Source: Selaginella tamariscina
Lineage: Eukaryota; Streptophyta; Lycopodiopsida; Selaginellales; Selaginellaceae
Reading direction: 5' to 3'
Assembly (NCBI GenBank): GCA_003024785.1
Contig: PUQB01000177.1
Location: 248,001-312,000, forward strand
DNA: 64,000 bases
Numbering within the stretch: the stretch's first letter is position 1; each line of letters starts with the position of its first letter. The position numbers were made by a program, and so were the translations under genes. The notes under the pieces were generated by a model. It had not been told where the DNA came from. It searched no databases and worked only from the letters and a program-made list of their open reading frames with translations. This document shows, piece by piece, positions 46,327-58,074 of this stretch.

Positions 46327-48935
46327 AATGGTATCGAGCCTATTCTCTATGGTCATTAGGACTGCCTAAAGTTGTAGTATATTTCAGGGTTTAGCTAGTT
46401 TAAATTTTTGAAGTACTTTATCACTTTTAGCTAATGTATGAATTCTACACGAAGAGTTGGTCCTGAGATTTATAACTCTTCAGAGAACACTTACTTCATA
46501 AGTGGGTGTGTGTTATGGACTCGAATGTCAAAGGTAGCACTCCAAGTTGTATGCCATGTTATTTTACCTTATGGTTGTTCATGTTACTTTATCATATACT
46601 TCCATAAGACATGGCATGTTAGTTTGTTATGGCTTATAAACTAAGTTTGTGAGGTGGGTCTTGTGATATCCTAAGTTTGCACATTATTGAATTTTTTTTT
46701 TTAAGGTGTATGAATTGGGATAACACATGATCGAGAACTTGACAATGTCCATTGAGTTTTGATTTATGTCAAAATTTGATATCGACTTTGGCAATAGTGT
46801 TTAAACGGGGAAAGGCTTATGTTAAATGTGTGTCTTTGATTTTGAAAGAAGATGCATATTCAAACATAAGAGTGAACACTACAATTTGACAGAAGGTGTA
46901 AAATGAGTTCTCATTATAGTGCATGCTTTTTAAAGTCTCCACTTTTATTGACTAAGTAAGGAAACTTCTTAAATTTGATAAGTTATGTTTGGTGGTGTCA
47001 AATGAGTAGAAAGCTAGTCGGATATTCATTTTGAAGGTTTAAGTACATGCACCTCCTCAGAGAGTCGATATTCGGTGAGAATTACAAGTTGGTATTGGTT
47101 TTCAATATCGATTTCATTTTAGAGTCGAATACGACTATTCAAAAGACAGTTTTTTTTTTATTATGCATCATGGTTACAAATATGGAAACTTAGAGAATAT
47201 ACTATATATCTTCAGTTCTTTCGAATATTGAAAAATAAAACTTTTCTTGACTTAAGGTTAATGGTGTTTCTTGGGTTAGTTGTCGATTCTATCTCAAGGT
47301 TTGGTGTTCCTTGAGTTTGGTTCAATATATCCTAAAAGTAAGATATCTAGTACATAGATTAGTTCAGGAAGATGGTCTCCCTTCTTGACAGTTTTCTAAC
47401 GCATAGTCCAATAGTCTTTTAAGATTGATTATAAATGCGTTGTCAAAGTATAGTTATGATATCTCTTGAATATTAAGTTTGAAGCATTCAATATTGAGAC
47501 TTGGTTATGATCACATGGTTGGCCATAATCATGAAATATAAAGACTCAAGCGGATTTGAGTCCAACACTTTGGTAAGGTAGTATCTTAATGTAATAACTT
47601 AAAATGTGTTTTTAAATTAGTTGAGAAATGAGGCATTTCTCAATACGGTGCTTAAAGAGTAATGTGGTACTTTGTGGATTACTAGGTGTTTAAATGGATA
47701 ATGTATCTTAGTTCGACGTATTGAACTAGAAATCTTATTCATGTTTAGAGAAATCTGTTGAATTATGAGATATAACTAAAACATGAAGTATTACAAGTTC
47801 ATGGAGACTCTTATCATGAAAACTACATTTTGAAATTCGGTATTTTGAACTTAGTGAGATAAAAAATTAGAAATTATTAAACGGCATCTAGTATGATGTG
47901 CTCTTTGAGGAATGAGTACAATGAGAGTGTAATTAACACACAAGCTATTTAAAGATTGCCAATTGAGGCACTAAAGATGGGTTGAATTTTGTGGTTTCTA
48001 CATTGATTTGTAAAAAAGGTATATTAGCTTATATGGTCCTTGAACTGGTCGGTGTTATTGAAGAGTACAATGTCAGTTATAAAAGGTGAATATTAGTGCT
48101 ATAACACTTGGTGATAAATTTGACCTGAATTTGATTCCCATTGGAAATGAAGTTATGTCAATGACATATCAAGTGGATGAGTTAATTTCAAATTGATAGG
48201 ACCTTGTCGTATACATGTGTACAACCATGCACCTCTAGGATTGCCTTTGGCCAGATTAACATGTCTACAAAGAACATGGTTTCGAGAATAGTACACTAGT
48301 ATCAGAAAAGAGCTTAATTTCAATAAAGTCTCATACCTAGTTTGACGTAATATATTAATGGGGGATAGGTATTAGCAAACCCTTATGTAAAGGGGTAATG
48401 AGAAACATTGAGTGATGCAGAAATGTGAAACTATAATCCCGTAACATGTGAGAATGTGGAACCATTGGAAAATCAAAGAAACATGAAGGCGTTTGGTCAA
48501 GCACTTGAGATTAACTGAAACTATTTATTGTGCACTTTACAACAAAGGTCGTCCATAGCGTTTAATATTAAGGAATAAAGCAAGTCTTTATTTCTTGTTA
48601 ACCAAGGGGCCGAACTAGAGACCTCCAATATAAATTTTATTTAAGTCAAGAAATTAACCATTGTGTTATGTGTGTTAGCTGAAAAACTTTGCAAACATGC
48701 AAAAGGTCTTTAGGTGACTTCATTTTGCAAGTGGTTCCTCCGGTAGCTGAGTTTACGACTTAATGAATGATGGTTCTAAAGTACTTGGTTTCGTATAATG
48801 CAAGGGAGGTAATGAAAATTATGTGAACTTTTTGCTAACTCCAAATAGAGTGAAATGTTAATTTTTTTTTTAACATTATCTAGTCTTAGAGTTGGACGTC
48901 AACGAGGATGTTGACATTTTCAAAGGCGGGGAGTG

Positions 48936-49994
48936 TGCCATAGTTTTGACTATGACTTAACCTTTTATTTTAAAGGTTGATTGTTGTTATTTATTGTACT
49001 TTGTTGATGAACCTTAAATGTACTGAAAATAACCCCGCTTAGTGCACTTAGGTGTTTAGGGGTAATCTAACTGACTGTCCTTAGATATGGCGAGAAACTC
49101 TAAGCAAAGAAAGCACTTACCTTCTAAAAAACCCACCCCCAATTTTGACATCTCAATTAGGTTGATTGGTTAATACATGTGATTTCGGTATGTTAATTAG
49201 GGTTAGGAACACCCCTAGGGTTGACCTTATCCACGCCCTAAAACCCCACTAGGTTTTAGGGGAAACACTATCACATTTTCATCTAACATTAGGCTAGATG
49301 GCACACAGTACAACTCATAAGGCGTGCCCTTTGGGGTTGTGTCATGGGTTTATTGCTAAGGGATTGGATACTCTAACAAACAGGCATGTTTGTGCTCGCA
49401 CTAGGGTGCTAAGCCTTGGGAATCCAAGGGTTGAACAACCTAATCTTGTTAGCAAAAGCCCTTTCGTGAGGCACTCGAATGTCATGTACTTAGGGTTATC
49501 TAAACCTAGCCTTAAAGAGTTTGCTTAGTAAAATACTCATGTCCGCCTATGACACACACTCATGTCCTCATTAAGTACTAGCCCTAGGTCTAAGTTATGA
49601 CTTGGCCACTAATCCTTAGGGGTTAGTCATGATTCAAGGTACCCCTTATCGCCCTAAAGGGGTTGTACTCCTAGATCAGGGTGATTCCTCAAGGGGTAAG
49701 TGATGATGCCTTAACTCTATCATAGGGGTATGTGTGAGACACATCTTTTTTGTGGGGTTAGGGCATGAATATGTCTAGGTCTATCTAGGGGACTTCTTTT
49801 TTGTGGGGTTAGGGCATGAATATGTCTAGGTCTATCTAGTAGAACTCTAAGTCTTTTGTTTAACTAGCGTCTGAGTCAGACTCTTGGGGTCATCTTGGAA
49901 TACTTATGGTTGCTCACATAGGGTAAAGACACCAAATGGCCACTAGGCAGTCATGTGTTGCTACGTTTTAGCCCTTCAAGTTAAAACTTTAACA
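48936..49994 (+). repeat. Right LTR
   Basis: About 1.06 kb, starting TGTGCCATAG just after GGCGGGGAG and ending AAAACTTTAACA. The last 726 bp match the left LTR. A 60-bp internal duplication (CTTTTTTGTGGGGTTAGGGC at about 49747 and 49796) is present only in this copy. Confidence 0.65.
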
Positions 49995-51580
49995 ATGAGA
50001 TTCATGACAAGGAACTTCTAGCTATTGTGGATTGCTTCAAAGATTTTTTTGAAGGCACAAGGTAATTGTCTCCACTAATCATCGAACTTGGTTTACTTCT
50101 CTTAAGCTCAAAATTTGAATCAATGTCAAGCTCAGATCCTTTCTTAGTTCTACTTAGAGATCAAGTATTAACCCAGCACTCAGCAAGTTCAATTCGATGT
50201 GCTTTTTGTCTAGAATGTCTCAAAGTACTTGTTGTTCATGTTGCCCTTTGACTCCAGCCTTCTTGATACTATCTGCTCTAAACTCATCTCTAATTCGTTG
50301 GCTCAAGATATCTTGAGTCACCTCACAGATAACATCCATCCATCTCATGACCTGACTACAATTTGTTTTGATTCACCAATAGTATGCTTCTTGATAACAA
50401 CTTGGTTTGTGTTCCACCAAGTGACTCTCAACTTCAAGTACTATAGTCTCATCACAACACTTCGCTTGCTGATCACTTTGGCATTAAACCCTAAACCCTA
50501 AACCAGTGGAACTAATTAGCCATAACTATTGGTGGTCTTAGCTACATCAATTGGTAGAAGAGTTTATTTGTACATGTGACATTTGTGCTCACTCTAACAT
50601 TCTTCGTCATTGCCCGTATGGTCTCCTCCAACTACTTCCAACTCCAATAACCCCTTGGTCTCGCATCTCAATAGACTTTGTGACTAATTTGCAACCATCA
50701 AGGATTTGACATTATTCTCGTCGTCATGGACCGTTTTATTAAGATGGCTCACTTCTTATCGTGTATGAAGACTATCTCTAGTGAAGAGACAACTGACTTA
50801 GTTATGGAGGACATTTTTCAGCTACATGGACTCCTTGACAACATTGTCAACGATTGTGATCCGTAATTTAATGCTAAGTTTCTTGCAACAACTTCTTTAT
50901 CTACTCAAGATCAAGAGGTCATTTCTTCGGGTTATCGTCTAGAATCTGATGGTTAATCGGAACACTATCCAGACCCTCAAACAATATTTATGGTGCTTCA
51001 TCAAGTACTAACAGGATGATTGATTACTACTATTGTCCTTAGCTGAGTTCTTCTACAACAACTCTAAGCATGCATCAACTGGTATGTTACCCTTCTAACT
51101 TGATCGTTTCCATCTCTATTCAAGCTATGCTTCATCAACATCTTATAGAGGCAAGGAACATTAAAAGATAGCTGCCGATCAGTATCATAAGACAATCTAG
51201 TTTATCAGGTTGGTGAGCAGGTCTAGCTTCTTCAATGTACACGACATGGTACAAAGTTTGATTATCAATGCCTCTGCACATTTCCAGTGGCATCTTGTAT
51301 CAACGATTTGGCTTATTGGTTTCCTTCTTTGATGCACATCCATCCAATATTCCATGTTTCTTTTCTTCAGCTATACCATTCAAACATGCAATCTTAGGCT
51401 CCAAGTTCCGTCACCACTAACTCTATTACTTAGTCAATTGGGTTGGCTACCCTCCAAGTGAACATTCTTGGGAACCTTCAACAAATCTGCAGCACACTTG
51501 CATGTCATCAATGAGTTTCATCACAGGTATCCGGACAAGCTCAACTCTCGAAGGAAGAGAGTGGTGTGATGATCGACTAT
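49995..51580 (+). mobile_element. Gypsy RNase H-integrase-end fragment
   Basis: Starts with a RNase H-type EIHDKELLAIVDCFK segment directly after the LTR at 49994. Integrase core pieces follow at about 50630-50880 (SRISIDFVTN, VMDRFIKMAHFL) and a C-terminal INEFHHRYPDKL-like segment near 51510-51550, as in chromodomain-type Gypsy elements. Broken, about ten or more interruptions. Its 5' part is missing. Confidence 0.7.
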
Positions 51581-52624
51581 GTCACACAAATATGGATATG
51601 ATTACAGACAAGGATACATATAGGATATAGATATGGATATGGATATGCATAAGATATAAATAAGGATCATTAAAGTTAGTCAAGCCTGGGATAAAGATAC
51701 GAATAGGGATAAGGGTCACTAAATTTAGCTAAGTCCAAATTGGCTTCAATGCTAGTTTAGAAGTTAAAGCCTTTTGTTTAATATTTATTTATTTCTTATC
51801 TTTTTGGCTTGGTTCCTAACAAAGTATTAGGTTGGGAATAATATTAAGTACTAAAAACCTGAAGGTTCCACTAATTCTCTTGACAAAGTTTCTTTCACAC
51901 TACATAGATTCATATAAGGTGGAAATTTAACAAGTTAAAAATGTGACTTATAAGTTAGATCTTCCTTAGGAGCTGGAGTGATACACATTGTGTTTCACAT
52001 CAATATGTTAAAGCCATTCCACAAGGATGAAACGCATCTAGAGAGATATGCTAACTTATGTTTCCCTTCTAAACTAAGTTGGTGAGGAGAAAGAGTTTGA
52101 GGTTAAGTTTATATTGAAAGTGAACTTGAATATCTTATTAAGTGGAAGGGTTATCTGACACACAAATTGACATGAAAACCATTGAGAATTTGTAAAATGC
52201 AATGGAGTTGATGAATGGGTTTGAGACGAGGACTCAAGTTGATTATAATAATGTTAAGGATTAAAAGTACATCTTTATTTATTGTTAACCTAGGGGCTGG
52301 CAAACAATGACCTTCAATATAAATTCCAATTAAAAATAAAGAAATTAACTAACTTGTTATATGTGTGATACAAAGGTCTCCATGTGACTTCATATTGTAA
52401 TTGGTGTTTTCAACAATTGAAATAGCAACTAAGTGAACATCGATTCTAAAATACTTGGATTCGCGTAATGTAAGGGCTAATGAAGCTTATGTGAACTTTG
52501 TGTTGACTCTACATAAAGTGATTAATATTAGTTTTCGGTTAATTTTTTCTAACTTAGTTTGGGGGGGGGGGGGAATGTAGCAAGAGTCCTAGTGTTTAAA
52601 AGAAAGTCTATTATTCTTTTATCA
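51581..52624 (+). mobile_element. Retroelement-derived stretch next to the assembly gap
   Basis: Begins with a GGATATAGATATGGATATGG-type simple repeat (51590-51670). The part from 52240 to 52556 matches 48560-48900, the interior end of the large-LTR element, and ends with a run of 13 G at 52560-52572, which is a polypurine tract or an assembly artefact. Confidence 0.5.
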
Positions 52625-52940
52625 NNNNNNNNNNNNNNNNNNNNNNNNNNNNNNNNNNNNNNNNNNNNNNNNNNNNNNNNNNNNNNNNNNNNNNNNNNNN
52701 NNNNNNNNNNNNNNNNNNNNNNNNNNNNNNNNNNNNNNNNNNNNNNNNNNNNNNNNNNNNNNNNNNNNNNNNNNNNNNNNNNNNNNNNNNNNNNNNNNNN
52801 NNNNNNNNNNNNNNNNNNNNNNNNNNNNNNNNNNNNNNNNNNNNNNNNNNNNNNNNNNNNNNNNNNNNNNNNNNNNNNNNNNNNNNNNNNNNNNNNNNNN
52901 NNNNNNNNNNNNNNNNNNNNNNNNNNNNNNNNNNNNNNNN
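52625..52940. other. Assembly gap (316 N)
   Basis: All bases are N. The sequence beyond resembles a reversed LTR, so the true distance and order are unknown. Confidence 1.
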
Positions 52941-53150
52941 TCCAAGCTTAAGCTTGTGTTGTTAAGGCACAACCCCTATTGTGTAGCCCCAACTTCTAAT
53001 ATGTAGGGGTACATCACACCCTAAGAGTTGTTCAACCCACCCCTTATGACTAGGTACGTCTTATCCAAGGAGCTAGCCAACTCATTTAATCCAATAACCC
53101 ATTTTGTCAAAGTTTTAACCTGAAGGGTTAACACATGGCTGCCAATTGGC
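52941..53150 (-). repeat. Reversed fragment of the large-LTR family
   Basis: TGTCAAAGTTTTAACCTGAA at about 53106 and ACACATGGCTGCC are the reverse complement of the LTR end at 46290-46326. The left part is only loosely similar. Confidence 0.5.
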
Positions 53151-53904
53151 TATCCCTGACATGTCCATCCTCCTAACGAGATCAAGTCATGTAGTTAGTC
53201 CCCTTGTGGACATTTTGAATATGTAACACTGTTGAGTTGATCAAGAAATAAACTACCATGTATATGTTCATAAGGGCACCTGGACTTCAAATCCAAAATG
53301 AACTGAATACTTGATCTTTTAGAGTCCTCCAACCAATGTTTTATCCTAAAAAGAAATGATGAGTATCAATAATCACAAAAAGAAATGGTACATTACTTTT
53401 GTGTTGTAGCAGGCTAGAGTGAATGTATCAATTCACTAAATTGATTATCGTCTAGAGGAGAACCATTGTTGAGGAGGATATTTCTTGCATGTTCCTTATA
53501 AATCATCTTCTAAATATACTTGGGGATGGTGGACATACTCTTTGGTGCAATATCCACAACTACAACCTTCGTCTTTTAAAGAAACTTTATGTCAACACCT
53601 TGATCAAAATGATGATTGTGCAAACCAATGTGAATACTTGATGTTGCTTTGCCCAATTCAACACCGACATGGGCGAAAGAGAACAACTATATGTTTTTTA
53701 TTTTTCTCTCTTTCTTTGTATGGTGGAATTGGTTAATTTTTCTATCCTTGTTTTTCTCCATTGAGGTTGGCCAGTAAACCCCATACATGTTTTGTCTTTA
53801 AAAATTTGTTGATTGTCCTAGGCAATGATGGGTCTTTCATATTAAATAGTCCATTGGCCATTCTTGATTTCTTTATAATTTAATTTCTTTGGGCTCGCTA
53901 GCAA
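53151..53904. other. Nothing recognised
   Basis: AT-rich; a plus-strand frame at 53485-53736 has no known motif. TCTTTAAAAATTTG and similar runs suggest old transposon debris. Confidence 0.4.
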
Positions 53905-54460
53905 ACCCTAAGTGCTTGTTCTAATCTTTTTGGGATTCTCTTAAATTGGTGGGTTAGTTATATCTATGGTAATCTAGTTTTATGGTTTGGGACATCACCA
54001 TGTGAGTGATTAACATTTGGTTTGTTTAGATTTTTTGGGGTTCGCTTACATTTTTTTGTAATTCAACTAATAAAATGTGGGTTCGCCAGAGATTTGGGCA
54101 ATACCAAGTACATATCCTTGGGTTTGCTGGCAAGCCCCATCTTTTTTGGTTGGGGTTCGCCAATGAACTCCATGGCAAACTTACATTTTTCTAGTAATTC
54201 AGAAAATATAATGTAGATATCCTTGGGTTCACCGGCAAACCCCAAGGATATCTTGCATATATGTGATTTTAGAATGTAGTTTTTGTCATAATTCAAATGT
54301 GATCCCCAAAACATTGTTTTGGAATTTGTAGTTATTAAGAATTAGTTTTCTACAACGTGAACCCCATGTCTTTCTTACATTTTTCTTGTAATTTGAGAAA
54401 TATAGTGCATATAATTGTTGGGGTTCGTTGTTAAACCCCAAGTATATCTTACAATGTCAC
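53905..54460. repeat. Repeat of about 100 bp with GGGTTCGCCGGCAAACCCC dyad
   Basis: At least five imperfect units combine TTACATTTTTxTGTAATTCA, AATATAATGTAGATATCC and a dyad like GGGTTCACCGGCAAACCCC (about 54225-54243). The dyad is the clearest common feature. Confidence 0.65.
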
Positions 54461-56439
54461 TACAAACACATTTCAATTGGCTTAATGCTATGTGGATATT
54501 AAAAAGGGCATTTCAAGGATGCTTGTCTTAAAACACTATAGTTATAGAATGTATCCTCAAGGCTTCAAGGCACACTCTTTTGAAGATTAATCCATTACCC
54601 TTGATACTTGGAACTACATAGCAAGGAACCAATCGAGGAGTTTGAGAACAACATTTATTAAAAGTACTATTCATCAAAACATAGTAGGGAGCACAACAAT
54701 CCATGTCATGTCCCACAACTGTCTTGAACATCTCTTGCAAACCAACAAGACTCAATCATCGAAAGTTCAAAGCGCACATGAAGCACCACAGGATCTTTGC
54801 CAAGCTCAAGGGGCTAGGTAGGTACAAGGCCCAATTGGACAACATGTATAAGATATTGTAGATGAAGAGCTGTTGCAGTTGCAAATTCCTACAATGTTGC
54901 TAGAGAAGAAAGGAAAAAACTCCTTAAATTATTTTAGCTTACATTAATGTGATAGGTAATTATTTTTTGCAAATGAGAGTGATAACTCGAACAATGCGGC
55001 TTTAACATTTATACTGCTTTTGCCAAATGCTATAAAAGTGCAGAAAAGACAGCTTGATAACACCTTGCCCAAGTGGAATGAACTGATTAAGAAACATGTC
55101 ACTCATGCACTAGAACTCACCAAAGGTTATCTTAATCCCATCAACATGCTCATCTTATTCTTCCAGTGTCTCCGTATTCGGTTGTTGTCCACAAAAACGC
55201 TCTTTATCATGTACACTTTCAAGAGTATGAATTCGAGGCAACACAGGTGTTCAAAGCTCAAGTCAGCAACAGATTACATAAGGTACATTGCATTCTTTAT
55301 TCAATCATTTTTCTAAGGTGTTGTATTGGAACTACCATGTTATTTACCAAAGAGATCAATCATGGTGCTACTAGACTTGTTATCCTAGGATACAATAACA
55401 ACACTGACATTATTCTGAATGTCCTATACAATGGAATGTGTGTGATTGTACCTCTTGGAGTGGAGTATAAGAATTATACAGAGTGCTCACTAAAGTTGAT
55501 GCAACTACTACTAAAGTTATATGCATCACCTCATGCTATGGTTGTCAATTTACATATGGTATGGGAAAGCATGGTTACAACTTGTGTGACCAAAGGATGA
55601 CTAATATGCAATATCAAAAGGGCATATTCACTTGTTAATATCCTCAAAGTCCTAAATCAAAGACTCATCACTGGTAATTAAAACTAGTGATTTGTAAATT
55701 ATAACATTATATATGTTATAATGTCATAACATTAGTTTATGCTGAGGAAGCAAGAAGACAAGCTAAGCTTCCTAATTTACTTGGTTATAACAAACCTTAT
55801 CAGCAAAGCCCACTTGTTAATTATGAAGCTAAAGTTTTTAAGTGACTTATGAATATAAATTTTACTATATTTTAATGCCATTCTCCAAGAATCTTAAGTA
55901 TGACATTTCATTTATTTTTTAAACTACCAAGTTTTACCAATATGAAATTACAAATTTTAAAAATTTCTTCTTTCTTTTTTAGATTTATCAACTAGATTAT
56001 TTTTTAAAAAAGGTAGTTTCATGAACTCAACTTGAACTCAACCTTGTGAACACAAATTGATAATACAAAATGCGTCCAACCTCGTTCTTTAAGACATTCT
56101 TTCCCAACTTAAGAAGAGATTTCTTTAAAACATTCTTTTCAACTTAAGGAGATATTTCTTTGCATCAATGGAAGAATGTAGTTTAGTACAAGATTAATCC
56201 TATTTTGGAAAATAAGCACTGTGACTTGAGCAAATCTTGCATGTGCAAAGAAGTATTCGAAATTGCTCATCAAGAACAAAGAGGATTTTGTAGAATGAAA
56301 TGATTTTGTCAAAATTCCAACAAAAATCAAGCTAGATCACTAAGATAATAAAATAATATTTACCTTTCGAGCTATTATGGTGTTGGTGTAGTTGTGGAAT
56401 TGCAACATAAGCACTATAAAAGCACTCAAAGACAAAAAT
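54461..56439. other. AT-rich stretch, no gene supported
   Basis: Plus-strand frames near 55020-55600 give peptides such as HALELTKGYLNPINML with no family recognised. Probably decayed mobile DNA. Confidence 0.4.
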
Positions 56440-58052
56440 GCACGTTGTAACTAAAATGGGCATGATACATGAAAATGGGAATATAAAATAAATTGCTAAT
56501 TAATACTTAAGTTTTAATTATTAATTAATTATTTAATTAATATATAATTAAGCCTTAAATAATTAATTAAATTAATCCTTCAATAACCTTACTTAGTAAG
56601 GAATATTCCTAAAATATCTTAGAATATTCATATTATTCTTTGTTGTAAAAATAGTTTACAATAATTAAAAAATACTATCAAACATAATTACAAATGAAAT
56701 CATTTCCTTATCAACATGTTAATTATTTATAAATACTTTCTCCTTAACCATACAGAAATCTCCTCATTTTGTTAAATCATCACTCTCCGATTAATCGAAT
56801 CATTTTGGTCAATATCTTTATGTTGTTGCCACCACCTAACACTCTCACGAATGCAGTTAGGAGTTGCCATCCTTGTTAATACATAAGATGTAAGACATCT
56901 GCATAAAGGCTTATCTAAAAATGACGTTCCTTAAGAATAATATTGTAAAGCGCCCGGTTGCTCTCCTTCATTTTATAAAATTCAAAATCACGAGAAAGAA
57001 AAGCGTTAGGAAATGTTTGATATGGTGGATATTGCTCACAAAAGTTTTTGAGATTCTTCTTTCTGAGGCACGTATCCAAGTAGTTCACTAGCTCATCCAT
57101 GGTATTGGTATCAGAATATGGTCGAAAGTGATTGGATGGATACAAGCAATGTTTTGGTTGAGCATAGCCTTCTAGGAGAGTCGTTACCACTAAGATATGT
57201 GCGTTCTTCATTATCCTTAACTGATTGATCTCCCATGAAGCCCAATAATCTTTCATTCTTGAAGAAGTATGGCTTGCTTTCCTTTCTTATATTGTAAATT
57301 CGAGAGGTTTATAACATATTCGCTGGTCAAAAATCCAATCTTTACGAATCACCTCTTCTGCAACACTACAATGTTTCTTAAGCAAATTCAACAGTGTGTC
57401 AAGTTGTGAATCTGCATGCATGACCAAATCCCCACAAGTGCACCCATCTCCTTAAGCTTTTGAAAGAGACGGTCCAACCCGGACGAAAAATGATATCATA
57501 TCGAAATTTACCATGACAAAATGAAATCTCCTTGTTTGATTTTTTCTATCCTCGGGCCTTTGTCAAAGCAAACACCATTGACATCCAACAACACAATATG
57601 ACCATGGGTAACAAGGGGTAGCGTTGCCTCTTGAATGCTTTGCAACTCACTTGTTTGGTCCCTTTCACATTTATCTGTTGACACTATATTGTTGCCTATC
57701 CCTTTATCATTTACTTGTACATCATCCTTACAAGATTCAGATATTGTAGGCTGAAGAAAGTGATTTAGGAACTGAAGCAATAAAATGTGATGAAAAAATG
57801 AAGTGGTCCCCATGGTAAGGATGTTTTGAGCTGCATTATTATCCATTTCCTGCATGAACTCTGTCATTCTGACATGTGGCACAAGAAATTTTTGCCAAAC
57901 CCCTCTCTTACCTCATGCCAATGCTGAAAATCCATGTTCTCAATTGTTTCATTACATCTGCAAAATGATAGTTAACTAGCCTTATAATTATCAAAGTAAT
58001 TATTTACCTTGTTAATGTGTGACCCATGTTTGAACTAAAAGCTTTTTTAATC
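56440..58052 (-). repeat. Left terminal block (candidate long TIR) of copy 2
   Basis: Matches 26373-28005 of copy 1 along about 1.6 kb, with the same outer AT-rich end and the same inner limit at ATCCTTGAGAATTTAT, after which the two copies carry different genes. Confidence 0.75.
56915..57890 (-). pseudogene. FCP1/NIF-like HAD phosphatase gene, element copy 2
   Basis: Same gene as at 26799-27868. Segments: VRMTEFMQEMDNNAAQN (57880-57820), a variable linker, HGHIVLLDVNGV (about 57605-57570), and the C-terminal half in one frame from ARAILVV to YLDTCLRKK, CEQYPPYQTFPNAFLSRDF (57110-56985). This copy keeps a longer readable C-terminus than copy 1; several breaks remain upstream. Being present in both arms of the element at the same place supports the view that it is part of the element and not flanking host DNA. 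Confidence 0.75.
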
Positions 58053-58074
58053 CTTGAGAATTTATATGTGATGT

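Larger units (their letters stand above)
45593..49994 (+). mobile_element. LTR retrotransposon with large LTRs and tRNA-Met-like primer site
   Basis: A 726-bp block at 45601-46326 is repeated at 49269-49994. The right LTR seems longer and probably begins at 48936 after the purine tract GGCGGGGAG; the left one lacks that outer part. TGGTATCGAGCC at 46329-46340 follows the left LTR and resembles the initiator-tRNA primer site TGGTATCAGAGC. The 2.6-kb interior has no readable domain, so it may be a non-autonomous or very decayed element. Family between Copia and Gypsy cannot be decided. Confidence 0.7.

Noticed and set aside
52559-52972. Open frames across the run of N
   Set aside because: They exist only because N is not read as stop.
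55020-55600. Possible host gene with two overlapping frames
   Set aside because: No recognisable domain, AT-rich surroundings and likely transposon debris.
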